This document shows, one piece after another, positions 1 through 7,484 of a DNA stretch of 59,434 nucleotides. The first letter of the stretch is position 1; every line of letters starts with the position of its first letter. Below the pieces are notes generated by a model, which was not told the DNA's origin, made no database searches, and saw nothing but the letters and a program-made list of their open reading frames with translations. Source of the stretch: Acidobacteriota bacterium (GTDB lineage: Bacteria; Acidobacteriota; Terriglobia; Terriglobales; Acidobacteriaceae). A program made the translations under genes and the position numbers. The DNA is taken from positions 1 to 59,434 of the forward strand of contig JAJZVX010000023.1 in the NCBI GenBank assembly GCA_021846985.1, in the 5' to 3' direction.

Positions 1-104
1 CACCGCATCAGGGCGCAGGTCCCCCCCAGGTGCTCGCTTGGCGCAGGGGGTAGTTGGCGCTCCTGATCGGCGGCCGAGTCCCTACTGCTTAACACACAAA
101 GTAG

Positions 105-338
105 GTGAGTTCAAAGGTACAGGGGGTGGAAAACAGCCTGCGCTGGCGATTGGACGTGGTGATGAACGAGGACCAGGACCGCACCCGCATGAGGCATGGG
201 CCGCACAATCTCGCACGGTTGCGCCACATGGCCATCAATGCCATGCAAAAAGAAGCTTCCAGAGGTTCCCTGCGCGGCAAGTTCAAACGCGCTGGATGGG
301 ACAATGACTACCGGCTCCGCCTCCTGGAGCTATTTTGA
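105..338 (+). pseudogene. ISAs1-family transposase, C-terminal remnant
   Basis: About 70 residues match the conserved C-terminal end of ISAs1-type (H-repeat-associated, DDE) transposases: a VENSLRWRLDVVMNEDQDR-like block, then a histidine/asparagine-rich stretch (N-L-A-R-L-R-H-M-A-I-N) and a final GSLRGKFKRAGWDNDYRL-like tail. This part includes the region around the last catalytic acidic residue. The frame has a stop (TAG at 102-104) immediately upstream and no recognisable transposase before it, whereas intact family members have roughly 350-400 residues. The gene is therefore truncated and cannot act alone. The family is recognised from memory; the truncation is seen directly. Confidence 0.8.
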
Positions 339-354
339 AATGCGATGGCCCTCG
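105..354 (+). mobile_element. remnant of an ISAs1-type insertion sequence, right end
   Basis: The transposase tail is followed within 2 bases of its stop by ATGCGATGGCCCTC (340-353). This resembles the GCCCTG-ended terminal repeats of ISAs1-family elements, so the right end of the old element probably lies here. The matching left repeat is not in the window and the first 100 bases are not recognisably IS sequence, so either an internal deletion or the window edge has removed the rest. Confidence 0.45.
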
Positions 355-403
355 CGGATAGAACCTGGATGGTATCCGGTTCCGGGAACGGAAGCCACGA
401 AAG

Positions 404-1432
404 CTACGGGTCCGGGGTGCGCCAGTAATCCGCGCGCGCCACAATGCGTGCCCCGTAGTCCTGCGCGGTCCGAACGCGAATGGTATGGAGTCCCGGGGTG
501 GCGTCGGAAGGACTGAAACTGATCAGGTAGCGATTGCGGACGTGCTTGGCGTTTTCGACCACGCGTTTCTCAAACGCCCGGTCACCCGTGAAGGTGGTGT
601 ATTCGCCGCCGCTCATGGTGGCCACCTGCTTGGCCACGTTCTTCTTGAAGGCCTGGATAAGCATGAAGAGCGAAGAGATCATGCTCATGGTGCGGTTGTC
701 GCCGTTGTCTTTGACGTCGTGGAGGAACTCGGCGCGGGAGGGAGAAAAAGCCACGCTGAGCACCAGAACGTCGGAACGCCCGATCTTCCGGATGAGTTGG
801 GCCGGCTTGGTGTGGTGGCTGCCGTGATCGCGCTCCTCGCTGATGAGCAGCAGAACGCGCCGGTACTCCTTGGGCTGGGATTCGAGCAAATCGACGGCGT
901 AGCTGACTGTATCGAGAATGGCATCGCCACCGTCGCCCGGGTCGAGTTGCTGGAGCGCCGAGCCGATCTCCGGGCTGAAATGCGTGAAGTCGTGGATGAG
1001 ATGGGGCTGGGAGTCGAAGCCGACGAGGGCGGCCTGGCTGCGATGGTCGGCAAGAAAGAGGTCGAGCAGGGGGCCGAGATGCGCGAGTTTGTCGAACTCA
1101 AGCACGCTGGCGCCGCCCATTTCAACGGCCACCACCAGCGCTACAGGAGCGGTATCCATCTCCTCCTGCACGCGGATTTTCTGGGGAACGCCGTTGTCTT
1201 CGAGGATAAAGTCCTTCTGCCGCAAACCGTAGATGACATCGCCGTTGTGCTTTTCCACCAGCGTGGGGACAAGCACCTCGTTGGCGTGGACCTGGAGCAT
1301 GGGCGCGTCAGAGCGAGGCGTAGGCATGGGTGCGGGCGGCTGGGCCGGTGGCAGCTGTTGCGCGGCCGCTGCCAGCGGCGCCAGGAGGGCGGTCAGAAGA
1401 ACGGAAGTAAGACCGAGTTTCATGCGCGGCAA
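404..1432 (-). CDS. secreted VWFA-related protein (acidobacterial type)
   Basis: This 342-residue protein has an N-terminal signal peptide (basic start, hydrophobic stretch, AAAAQ around residue 24) and a proline-rich linker to about residue 45. It then has a von Willebrand factor A-like fold of the kind abundant in Acidobacteria, with hallmarks such as LRQKDFILEDNGVPQ near the start and RNRYLISFSP near the end. Its role is unknown; proteins of this family are exported and thought to act in protein-protein contacts. The usual metal site motif DxSxS appears degraded, because AVEMGGAS stands where family members have an LIDTSGS-like sequence. ATG codons at 1432 and 1423 are both possible starts. 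It lies downstream of the flagellar cluster on the same strand but is not obviously part of it. Confidence 0.8.
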   Translation of the reverse strand: MPRMKLGLTSVLLTALLAPLAAAAQQLPPAQPPAPMPTPRSDAPMLQVHANEVLVPTLVEKHNGDVIYGLRQKDFILEDNGVPQKIRVQEEMDTAPVALVVAVEMGGASVLEFDKLAHLGPLLDLFLADHRSQAALVGFDSQPHLIHDFTHFSPEIGSALQQLDPGDGGDAILDTVSYAVDLLESQPKEYRRVLLLISEERDHGSHHTKPAQLIRKIGRSDVLVLSVAFSPSRAEFLHDVKDNGDNRTMSMISSLFMLIQAFKKNVAKQVATMSGGEYTTFTGDRAFEKRVVENAKHVRNRYLISFSPSDATPGLHTIRVRTAQDYGARIVARADYWRTPDP

Positions 1433-1534
1433 AACCCCATCGAAGCATGAGGACTAACGCAGGCGCCTGTCGGAATGCCCAAGGCGCCGCGTACGGACAT
1501 AAAAGTGAGATCCACCTCTCACCACTGCCCTGGT

Positions 1535-1759
1535 TCACACATGCCGGCGGACTTCGCGGTCGAAGCGGCTAATCCAGAGCAGATAAGCGAGCAGTTCCCA
1601 GCGGGAGGACCAGAAAAAGGCCAGGACATCCCGGAAGGTGAGCGTATCTGCGCGCTTGCCGGAGTAGGTTTCAACGCGCCACAGCAGATACTCACTGCGC
1701 CATGGCGCCAGGCGATGACCGCGCGTCGCGTTCCAGAGAAATTGAATGGAGGCCAGCAA
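1535..1759 (-). CDS. small conserved hypothetical protein
   Basis: This encodes 74 residues from a TTG start preceded by GGGGGAAGGA at a good distance. The protein is rich in Trp, Arg and Leu (FLWNATRGHRL, then RSEYLLWRVETYSGK, then a hydrophobic WELLAYLLWISRF). I recall similar 70-80 residue proteins in other acidobacterial genomes, but no function is known to me. It could be a small membrane-associated or peripheral protein. It sits 108 bases past the end of flgL on the same strand and may have its own promoter. The start codon is the first and only plausible one in the frame. Confidence 0.6.
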   Translation of the reverse strand: MLASIQFLWNATRGHRLAPWRSEYLLWRVETYSGKRADTLTFRDVLAFFWSSRWELLAYLLWISRFDREVRRHV

Positions 1760-1778
1760 GGTGCGTCCTTCCCCCTAA

Positions 1779-1784
1779 AGTATA
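1779..1784 (-). promoter_or_regulatory. possible -10 box for the 74-residue protein gene
   Basis: The minus strand reads TATACT here (5 of 6 matches to TATAAT), about 20 bases upstream of the TTG start, followed by a purine-rich GGGGGAAGGA ribosome binding site. No convincing -35 box is seen at 16-18 bases, so support is weak. Confidence 0.3.
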
Positions 1785-1867
1785 GACGGCGAAGACGGGA
1801 TAAGCGTGAACCGCCGGGGTGCGAACACGAGGGAATGTCCCGGCAAAGGCCGGCGCTGGAGCCGATG

Positions 1868-2767
1868 CTATAACTTGTCAAAGAGACTGCCGGAACCAAG
1901 CTGCGCGATGACCGATTCGAGAGCCGTCTCCTGCGTCTTGGAGAGGGAGAGCTGCGTGGCAACCTGGGCAACATCGGCCTGCATCAGGTTGGTCTGCACC
2001 GTGACGAGCTGGGTTTGTTCGCTGGCCACGGCGTCGGAGGCGGCATTGAGCCGGGAAAGCGAGTTGTCGATCACAACCCGCTGCTGGGAGACATAGTTGA
2101 GCGCGTTACTGAGGGCCTGCGTGTCGGAGACGGCCGTGGAACTGGCGCTTCCGCTGGAGTAGTCAGCGATGAGTTGATTGAGGGCCGCAAACACACTGTT
2201 TCCGCCAGCGGCGTCGAATACCTGGTTGCCGGGAAGATTCAACTGTATGGCCTGCCCATTAGGCGTCTGGATGGAGTTTGTGTCCTGATCGCCGTTGTAG
2301 GTGACAGTGGCGGGCGAGGTCGAGCCGGAAAGGCTGAAGGGAGCCGCTGACGTCTGGCTGCCGCCGAAGATGTAGGCGCCCTGATAACTCGTGTTGGCCA
2401 GGGAGAGAACTTCGTCGCGGATGCCGGCAAGCTGGTTGGAGACGGACTTCAAGTTGCTCGCGTTCATGGTGCCGTTGTTGGCGCTGGTGGCCAGCGAGAT
2501 GGCCGAAGTCAACTGGGAAACAACACTGCCCAGCACGGAGTCGGAGATCTGCAACTGGCCCTGGACGAGACTGGCCGACTGGGTAAAAGAGTCATCGCGC
2601 TGAATCTGGTTGAGCAGAAGAACATTTTGACCGGAGGCGACGGGATCCTGACTGAGGGAAGTCACTCGAACGCCGCTGGAAAGCTCGGAAGTCAGTTGTT
2701 GCTCGGTGGCCTGGGTCTGGTCGAGCGAGCCCACCAGATTGCTCACAAAGAAAGGATCGACACGCAT
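1868..2767 (-). CDS. flgL: flagellar hook-filament junction protein FlgL (HAP3)
   Basis: FlgL forms, with FlgK, the junction between hook and filament outside the cell. The 299-residue protein starts MRVDPFFVSNLVGSLDQTQ and has the flagellin-like N-terminal helix (residues 1-110, with SGVRVTSLSQDPVASGQN matching the usual G-x-R-v-n-s-p-s-D-D-P-x-a region). A variable Ser/Thr-rich middle follows, then a C-terminal helix (about 215-299). It has the family's usual size. GGGAGAAATTCC precedes the ATG. It lies 57 bases downstream of flgK on the same strand, the standard flgK-flgL order. Expression is expected to be late, from the sigma-28 promoter upstream of flgM. Confidence 0.93.
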   Translation of the reverse strand: MRVDPFFVSNLVGSLDQTQATEQQLTSELSSGVRVTSLSQDPVASGQNVLLLNQIQRDDSFTQSASLVQGQLQISDSVLGSVVSQLTSAISLATSANNGTMNASNLKSVSNQLAGIRDEVLSLANTSYQGAYIFGGSQTSAAPFSLSGSTSPATVTYNGDQDTNSIQTPNGQAIQLNLPGNQVFDAAGGNSVFAALNQLIADYSSGSASSTAVSDTQALSNALNYVSQQRVVIDNSLSRLNAASDAVASEQTQLVTVQTNLMQADVAQVATQLSLSKTQETALESVIAQLGSGSLFDKL

Positions 2768-2824
2768 GGAATTTCTCCCAAGGTCAGCCAGCGTCCGCGG
2801 CGGCGGCGTCCGGGCTTCAACCCG

Positions 2825-4300
2825 TCAAGCCACGGCGGTTTCAGTACCGAGGTTCAGAGCCGAGGCCATCAGGCTGTTCAGCAGCGTGAAGACCTGGGAA
2901 GCTGCCTGATAGCTGCGTTCGAAGGTGGTCAAGCTGGAAGCCTCGTCATTGAGGTTCACGCCGGACAAGGAGTTGATCTGGCTCTGAAGCTGAGTAACCG
3001 AGGCGCTCTGCGCAGTGTTTTCCGTCTGAACCGCAGAAACGGTTGAGCCCAGCGTGCTGACGAAGTTGGAGTAGTAATTGGTGGGCGTTTGCCCGTTGAC
3101 GATGGCCTGGGTGGCCAGATTGGCCATGGCCGTGGCATTGGAGTTGTCGCCAGGTCCCTGCCCCGCGCCTGCAGCAGCAATGTGGTTGGGGTCGGTCATG
3201 ACCACGCTCATCGCCGCAGCCGCTCCCGTGACATCTGTCCCTCCCGAGGCCAGGTTGGCGGCATAGGTGGGCGGAGGAGAGAAGATGTCCAGCGTCATCG
3301 CGCCGGTTGTCGAGCCGGTCACTGCCGTACCGCTGTAGCCGCTAGCGTCGCCCCCCGCGTTATTCAGGGTGTTGACCTGGGTGGAGACACTATAGGCCAA
3401 CTGGTCGAGCGCCGAGAGCGCGGAGGGAATATCCTGGTCGCGGGCGGTTAGATCGCCGCCCAGCGTGCCGCCGCCGGACGTTAGCTGTCCAGTCACGTCG
3501 GTGTTGCCCACGTAAAAATGGGTGACACCGCCGGAAAGGCCGGTGGTGAGGGCAAAGCTGGTGCTGCCGGAGACCAGCAACTGACCTGAGGGCGTGGTGA
3601 GTGAGAGCCCATCGTTCTCCGTGGTGACCTGGTTGATGCCAATGAGCTGGGAGAGTTGGCTGAGATCCTGCTGGCGCTGGTCCTCCAGCGTTCCGCCATC
3701 GCCGCCGCCGGCAACGGACTGGATCTGCTGGTTTAATTGGGCGATGGCCGAGGTGAGAGAATTGACCTGACTGGTGACGCCGGCCGCTTCCTGGTCGAGT
3801 GCCGCTCTCTGGGAGTTGAGGCTTGCGGCCGTACTGGAGATATCGCCGGCCAGGGTGCCAGCCGTGGAAAGCACCTGTTGCCGGTAGGCACTGTTGGTCG
3901 GACTGGTCTCAAGCGAAGAGAAAGAACTGAAGAAACTCGTGAGGTCGCTGCCGATGTCGCCGGCCGTGGATGAGCTGGAGCCAGAAGCCGGCGTAAAAAG
4001 CGCCTGAAGCGTGTTGAGGGCCGTCAGACGCGATCCCGAGGCGGAGGCCAGTTGTTGCTGCTGGGTCAAACGCTGATCGAGCACGCGGTCACGCACCGAA
4101 GTGGGGCTGGTTTGGGTCACACCCTGCCCGTAGGCGATGCCGTTGATGGTGACGGGGCTGTTTTCTTGAAAGTTCGCCGTCTCGCGCGTGTAGCCAGTGG
4201 TATTGGCGTTGGCCACATTGTTGGCCACAATGTTGAGGGCCGCCTGATCGGCGTCGAGGCCCTGCGAGATAAGGCTGAGCGCAGAGTTAATTGTCCCCAT
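2825..4300 (-). CDS. flgK: flagellar hook-associated protein FlgK (HAP1)
   Basis: FlgK is the first hook-filament junction protein, exported through the flagellar type III system. The 491-residue product begins [41 protein letters not shown], the classic flagellar rod/hook N-terminal signature with the ANNVANANTTGYTR motif. It ends with a C-terminal helix (SGVNLNDEASSLTTFERSYQAASQVFTLLNSL) that is equally typical. The middle is low-complexity Ser/Gly/Thr. The ATG at 4300 is chosen because a longer in-frame extension (to 4372) only adds non-conserved residues. The start overlaps the 3' end of the flgN-like gene by 14 bases, implying translational coupling. Confidence 0.94.
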   Translation of the reverse strand: MGTINSALSLISQGLDADQAALNIVANNVANANTTGYTRETANFQENSPVTINGIAYGQGVTQTSPTSVRDRVLDQRLTQQQQLASASGSRLTALNTLQALFTPASGSSSSTAGDIGSDLTSFFSSFSSLETSPTNSAYRQQVLSTAGTLAGDISSTAASLNSQRAALDQEAAGVTSQVNSLTSAIAQLNQQIQSVAGGGDGGTLEDQRQQDLSQLSQLIGINQVTTENDGLSLTTPSGQLLVSGSTSFALTTGLSGGVTHFYVGNTDVTGQLTSGGGTLGGDLTARDQDIPSALSALDQLAYSVSTQVNTLNNAGGDASGYSGTAVTGSTTGAMTLDIFSPPPTYAANLASGGTDVTGAAAAMSVVMTDPNHIAAAGAGQGPGDNSNATAMANLATQAIVNGQTPTNYYSNFVSTLGSTVSAVQTENTAQSASVTQLQSQINSLSGVNLNDEASSLTTFERSYQAASQVFTLLNSLMASALNLGTETAVA

Positions 4301-4646
4301 GGCCGTCCTCCGCGGTGGTGCAGCCTGGCCCTGCGGGCAGAGGCAGGAGAGAGTATTCCAGCCGTCCCTCACGCAAGTCGCACAGACGCTTCATGACCTG
4401 GAGATTGGAGCGGGTGGCTTCCATCACGCGGGCAAAAACAGCCATATCGCCAGCCGCCTCGCGGGCCTGGCGGGCCAGAGCCGCGCGCTCCGAGACAGGA
4501 CGATGCGGAAGATCGCGGTTCAGCGCCTGACAACAGAGAGCCAGTTCCTCCAGCCGGTCGGCGTCAAGCTGCGCCAGCGCGCGGGATGCCTCGGCAACGA
4601 GCTTTTTCAGCTCCGGATGGGGCCGGCGCCCTTCGATCTCCTGCAT
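4287..4646 (-). CDS. flgN: FlgN-like flagellar chaperone
   Basis: This is a 119-residue, largely alpha-helical, charged protein with no signal peptide. FlgN proteins are cytoplasmic chaperones that keep FlgK and FlgL export-competent. They are small and poorly conserved, and they typically lie between flgM and flgK exactly as here. The helical heptad pattern (LKKLVAEASRALAQLDADRLEELALCCQ) and a C-terminal stretch with ARVMEATRSNLQVMKRLCDL fit the family. The call rests mostly on position and composition. The gene overlaps flgK by 14 bases. Confidence 0.6.
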   Translation of the reverse strand: MQEIEGRRPHPELKKLVAEASRALAQLDADRLEELALCCQALNRDLPHRPVSERAALARQAREAAGDMAVFARVMEATRSNLQVMKRLCDLREGRLEYSLLPLPAGPGCTTAEDGHGDN

Positions 4647-4760
4647 GAGCTGTTATCCCATTCCTTTCTGCTGGATGCGGAACCGCGGCCGGCCCGCGCG
4701 GATCGGCCCGCAGGCCCCGGCCGCGTGGCGCGGCGACTCCGTCCAATCCCGCGCATGTGC

Positions 4761-5060
4761 CTAATGGCCCACGCTCAGCATGGCGTCCACGAGCTTCGAC
4801 GCCACGGCCGAAGCCGGCACGCTGTAAGTCCCAGCGGCCAGAGCCGCCTGTATCCCCGCCACCTTGTCGGAACGTACTGCCCCGCCATCGGCCGCGGCAA
4901 GCGACACCTGACTGGCCGCGCTGGAGAAGGTAGCCCGGTCACTGTCGAGGGCCGAACTGCCGCTGGCTGCGTTGCTCTTGCCCGCCTGCGGCGTGGCCGG
5001 GACGGAAGGATTGGCTCCCAAAAGGGATTTCAGTCCATCGAGATTGCTGCGAATGTCCAT
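4761..5060 (-). CDS. flgM: anti-sigma-28 factor FlgM
   Basis: FlgM binds and silences FliA (sigma-28) until the hook is finished and FlgM is exported. The 99-residue product has the usual disordered Ser/Ala-rich N-terminal half. Its C-terminal sigma-binding region matches the family: RSDKVAGIQAALAAGTYSVPA then ASKLVDAMLS. GAGGAG sits 8 bases before the ATG. The cognate sigma factor fliA is in the same cluster (13704-14579), and a sigma-28 promoter precedes this gene, so the locus has the standard autoregulatory layout. Confidence 0.9.
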   Translation of the reverse strand: MDIRSNLDGLKSLLGANPSVPATPQAGKSNAASGSSALDSDRATFSSAASQVSLAAADGGAVRSDKVAGIQAALAAGTYSVPASAVASKLVDAMLSVGH

Positions 5061-5081
5061 CCTTTGTGCTCCTCATTGGCT

Positions 5082-5108
5082 CTATCGGCGCATCTCTTAA
5101 TCACTCTA
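5082..5108 (-). promoter_or_regulatory. sigma-28 (FliA) promoter for flgM-flgN-flgK-flgL
   Basis: On the minus strand the sequence is TAGAGTGA, 11 bases, then GCCGATAG. The known sigma-28 consensus is TAAAGTTT-N11-GCCGATAA, so the -10 element matches 7 of 8 positions, the -35 element 5 of 8, and the spacing is exactly 11. The predicted transcript starts about 15 bases before the flgM ATG. The element lies in the 49-base gap between flgJ and flgM. Confidence 0.75.
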
Positions 5109-5109
5109 G

Positions 5110-5460
5110 TCATTTGCTCGTTCTCAGAGTGGTACTGCCTTGCAGTTTCCCGGTTACCTCTCCGCTTGTGGGCCGGTTACCGGAATGGGAGAGACGCGCG
5201 ATGATGCGGTTGGCGATGCCCAATCCGCCCCGCTCGCTGAGCGCCAGCGCAAGAGACTCGGAAGCATACGCGCCAAGCGTGCCTGTGGAGCCCTCCGCAT
5301 CGTCCTCCCCCCCGAGCAGACCCTGACTGCGCGTCATGGGTTCGAGCAACTCCTTCATCATCTGCGCCTCAAACTCGTGCGCGGCGTGAACCAGTCGCGG
5401 CTGCGGCGCCGTGCCAGCCGCCGTCCCCGCAACCCCCATGCCTGCCGTCACCCACTGCAT
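5110..5460 (-). CDS. flgJ: FlgJ-like rod-binding protein (rod cap), no muramidase domain
   Basis: This 116-residue protein matches the N-terminal rod-capping domain of FlgJ: HAAHEFEAQMMKELLEPM followed by GAYASESLALALSERGGLGIANRI. It should help assemble the rod in the periplasm. The C-terminal peptidoglycan hydrolase domain of enterobacterial FlgJ is missing, a common split form outside gamma-proteobacteria, so the wall-cutting enzyme must be encoded elsewhere. Its ATG overlaps the flgI stop (TGATG arrangement), indicating coupled translation. Confidence 0.85.
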   Translation of the reverse strand: MQWVTAGMGVAGTAAGTAPQPRLVHAAHEFEAQMMKELLEPMTRSQGLLGGEDDAEGSTGTLGAYASESLALALSERGGLGIANRIIARLSHSGNRPTSGEVTGKLQGSTTLRTSK

Positions 5461-6650
5461 CAGATCACCTCCAGATCGGCTTCTAAAGCGCCGGCCTCTT
5501 TCATGGCCTGCAAGATGGAGATGACATCCCGCGCCCCTGCGCCAATCGCTTGCAATTCCTGGACCAAATCCTCCACCGTGGCCCCTTCTTTCAGGTCGAT
5601 ACGGTTAACCGGCTTATCCTGCGCCTGCACCGCGGTCTGGCGAACCACCTGCGTTGTGCCGGAGGCCATGGGAGAGGGTTGCGAAACCTCGACGCGGGAG
5701 ATGACGTTGACCGACAGCCCCCCGTGAAGGATAGAGACCGGCTGCAGCCGGACGGTGCCCCCGATCACCACCGTGCCGGTGCGCTCGTTCACCACCACGC
5801 GCGCCCGCGGATACACCTCGACCGGCGATTGTTCCACTTTGTCCAGCAGCGCGGCCATATCCTCGCCGGGGTGGGCGGCAATCTGAACACAGCGGCTGTC
5901 GACGGCATGGGCGCGATCGGCGCCCAGGGAATGGTTGATCGACACCGCCATGCGCTCGGCCGTATGGAAATCGGCGTCGTTGAGCAGAACGTTGACGGTG
6001 CGCATCTGCTTGAGTTCAAAGGGAACGGCGCGCTCCACCAAAGCGCCCCCGGGAATGCGCGCCGTGGTGGGATGGTTCATCTGCTTGGCATTGCCCCCGG
6101 CCGCAACCACGTAGCCCCCCAAGACCAGCGGCCCTTGCGCCTGGGCATAGATCTGGCCATCGGGCCCGTAGAGCGGAGTCATCAGCAGGATGCCGCCATC
6201 CAGCGAACGCGCGTCGCCGGCCGAAGAGACCGTGACGTCCATCTTGTAACCGGGCTGACTGAAAGGCGGCAGAGTGGCGATGATGAAGACCGCGGCCATG
6301 TTCTTGACCTGCATATTGCTGGCGCTGAGCGCACCGGTCTGGGGCACGTTGACTCCCATGCGCTCGAGCGCCGAAACCAGGGACTGGTTGGGAAAGATCG
6401 TCTGCTGACTATCGCCGGTTCCGTGCAGACCGACAACCAGCCCGTAGCCCACCAACTGGTTGTCGCGAATCCCTTGGATTATCGACACATCCTTGACCAG
6501 GGCCAGCCGGGGTGGCGCGTCTGCTGGCTCGGCCGCCACCAGAGAGACGGCCGCGGCTGTGGCCAGAACGAAGCAAAACCGCGCCAGCCGCGACAGGCCG
6601 GATGGCATGAGCCTGCGCTGCAATCGCCTTCTTTGTCCCCTCTGCTGCAT
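5460..6650 (-). CDS. flgI: flagellar P-ring protein FlgI
   Basis: FlgI forms the P-ring in the peptidoglycan layer around the rod. The product (396 residues from this start) has an arginine-rich start and hydrophobic signal peptide (LARFCFVLATAAAVSLVAAEP). The conserved FlgI core follows: RIALVKDVSIIQGIRDNQLVGYGLVVGL-like, GTGDSQQTIFPNQSL, and a C-terminal GATVEDLVQELQAIGAGARDVISILQAMKEAGAL. The start at 6650 has GGAG 8 bases upstream; ATG at 6608 would also give a normal signal peptide. The frame stays open to 6746, but that extension is not conserved. It follows flgH on the same strand. Confidence 0.92.
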   Translation of the reverse strand: MQQRGQRRRLQRRLMPSGLSRLARFCFVLATAAAVSLVAAEPADAPPRLALVKDVSIIQGIRDNQLVGYGLVVGLHGTGDSQQTIFPNQSLVSALERMGVNVPQTGALSASNMQVKNMAAVFIIATLPPFSQPGYKMDVTVSSAGDARSLDGGILLMTPLYGPDGQIYAQAQGPLVLGGYVVAAGGNAKQMNHPTTARIPGGALVERAVPFELKQMRTVNVLLNDADFHTAERMAVSINHSLGADRAHAVDSRCVQIAAHPGEDMAALLDKVEQSPVEVYPRARVVVNERTGTVVIGGTVRLQPVSILHGGLSVNVISRVEVSQPSPMASGTTQVVRQTAVQAQDKPVNRIDLKEGATVEDLVQELQAIGAGARDVISILQAMKEAGALEADLEVI

Positions 6651-6749
6651 CGCTTCCGCTCCCGCGCTCACGCCCATCCGCTCGGCCCATTCATGGTTGT
6701 TTTGCCCTCCGCCCCATTCGCGCCCTTCCCGGCGCCGCAACGGCATGTT

Positions 6750-7484
6750 CTAAAAGATCAGGAATTTCTGGAGGAAGCGCGCTACCGGACTCTGGCGGTA
6801 AGTGGAATCGTTGACGATGCCCTTCCCGGTCACTTCCAGCTCAAGATCGGTCATGGCCGTCGAGAGCACCTGGTTCTGCGAATCGACATCTTCGGGCCGC
6901 ACCAGGCCGCGAAGCTGGATCAATTGTGTCTGCTGCGAGAAGGTCAACTGCCGCGTGGCCTGCACCACCAGCATCCCGTTAGGCAGCACGTCGACCACTT
7001 CGGCCCCGAAAGTGGTGTTCAGACTGGAGTTGGTCGTGCTCTGCCCCTGCGCCGCCAGACCGGAGGAGGCGCTCATGCCTAGGAGATTCTGCATATTGTT
7101 GGAAGATTTGAGCCTGCCGAAAAGCCCTGTCAGACCCGAACTGGCGTTCGAAGAACGCGCGTTCTTGACCTGGCCATCGGTTGAGGCGGCCAGACTTTCG
7201 GCTACGACGATCGAAACCACGTCGTGAAGACGCACCGCTTTGACGTCGGTTCCAAGGCGCACCAGTTGGCCCTCCGGACGCCAGATCGAGCCGGGGCTGA
7301 GCACCTGCGCGGCGTGCTCGGCCCTGACGCGCTGAATGTAGGCGCGCAGGGCCGTCTCGGGAGGCGTGCTTTTGGGCGTCCGCGGGGTGATTTTCGACTT
7401 TTTGGCGCCGGCAGACAGAACCAGCGCCATGCAGACAAAGATCGTTGCGGCCACTACCCGCGGAGATCCCTGCGCGCGACTCAT
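6750..7484 (-). CDS. flgH: flagellar L-ring protein FlgH
   Basis: FlgH makes the outer-membrane L-ring, showing that the host has an outer membrane. The 244-residue protein has a short signal sequence and the conserved middle (SIWRPEGQLVRLGTDVKAVRLHDVVSIVVAESLAAS). It ends with the family's hallmark blocks: NGMLVVQATRQLTFSQQTQLIQLRGLVRPEDV and GKGIVNDSTYRQSPVARFLQKFLIF. I see no clear lipobox cysteine near residue 20, so membrane anchoring may differ from the enterobacterial lipoprotein. The ATG overlaps the flgA stop by 4 bases (ATGA). Confidence 0.92.
   Translation of the reverse strand: MSRAQGSPRVVAATIFVCMALVLSAGAKKSKITPRTPKSTPPETALRAYIQRVRAEHAAQVLSPGSIWRPEGQLVRLGTDVKAVRLHDVVSIVVAESLAASTDGQVKNARSSNASSGLTGLFGRLKSSNNMQNLLGMSASSGLAAQGQSTTNSSLNTTFGAEVVDVLPNGMLVVQATRQLTFSQQTQLIQLRGLVRPEDVDSQNQVLSTAMTDLELEVTGKGIVNDSTYRQSPVARFLQKFLIF

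Noticed and set aside
485..1450. Long plus-strand open frame of 321 codons
   Set aside because: It is antisense to the VWFA protein gene and has no family-like motifs; high GC content creates such mirror frames.
1776..1803. Plus-strand sigma-28-like sequence TAAAGTAT ... CGGGATAA
   Set aside because: Spacing is 12 rather than 11, the -10 matches only 6 of 8 bases, and no plus-strand gene follows.
5550..7082. Plus-strand open frame of 510 codons
   Set aside because: It is antisense to flgI and flgH, with His/Arg-rich composition typical of a reverse reading of GC-rich genes.
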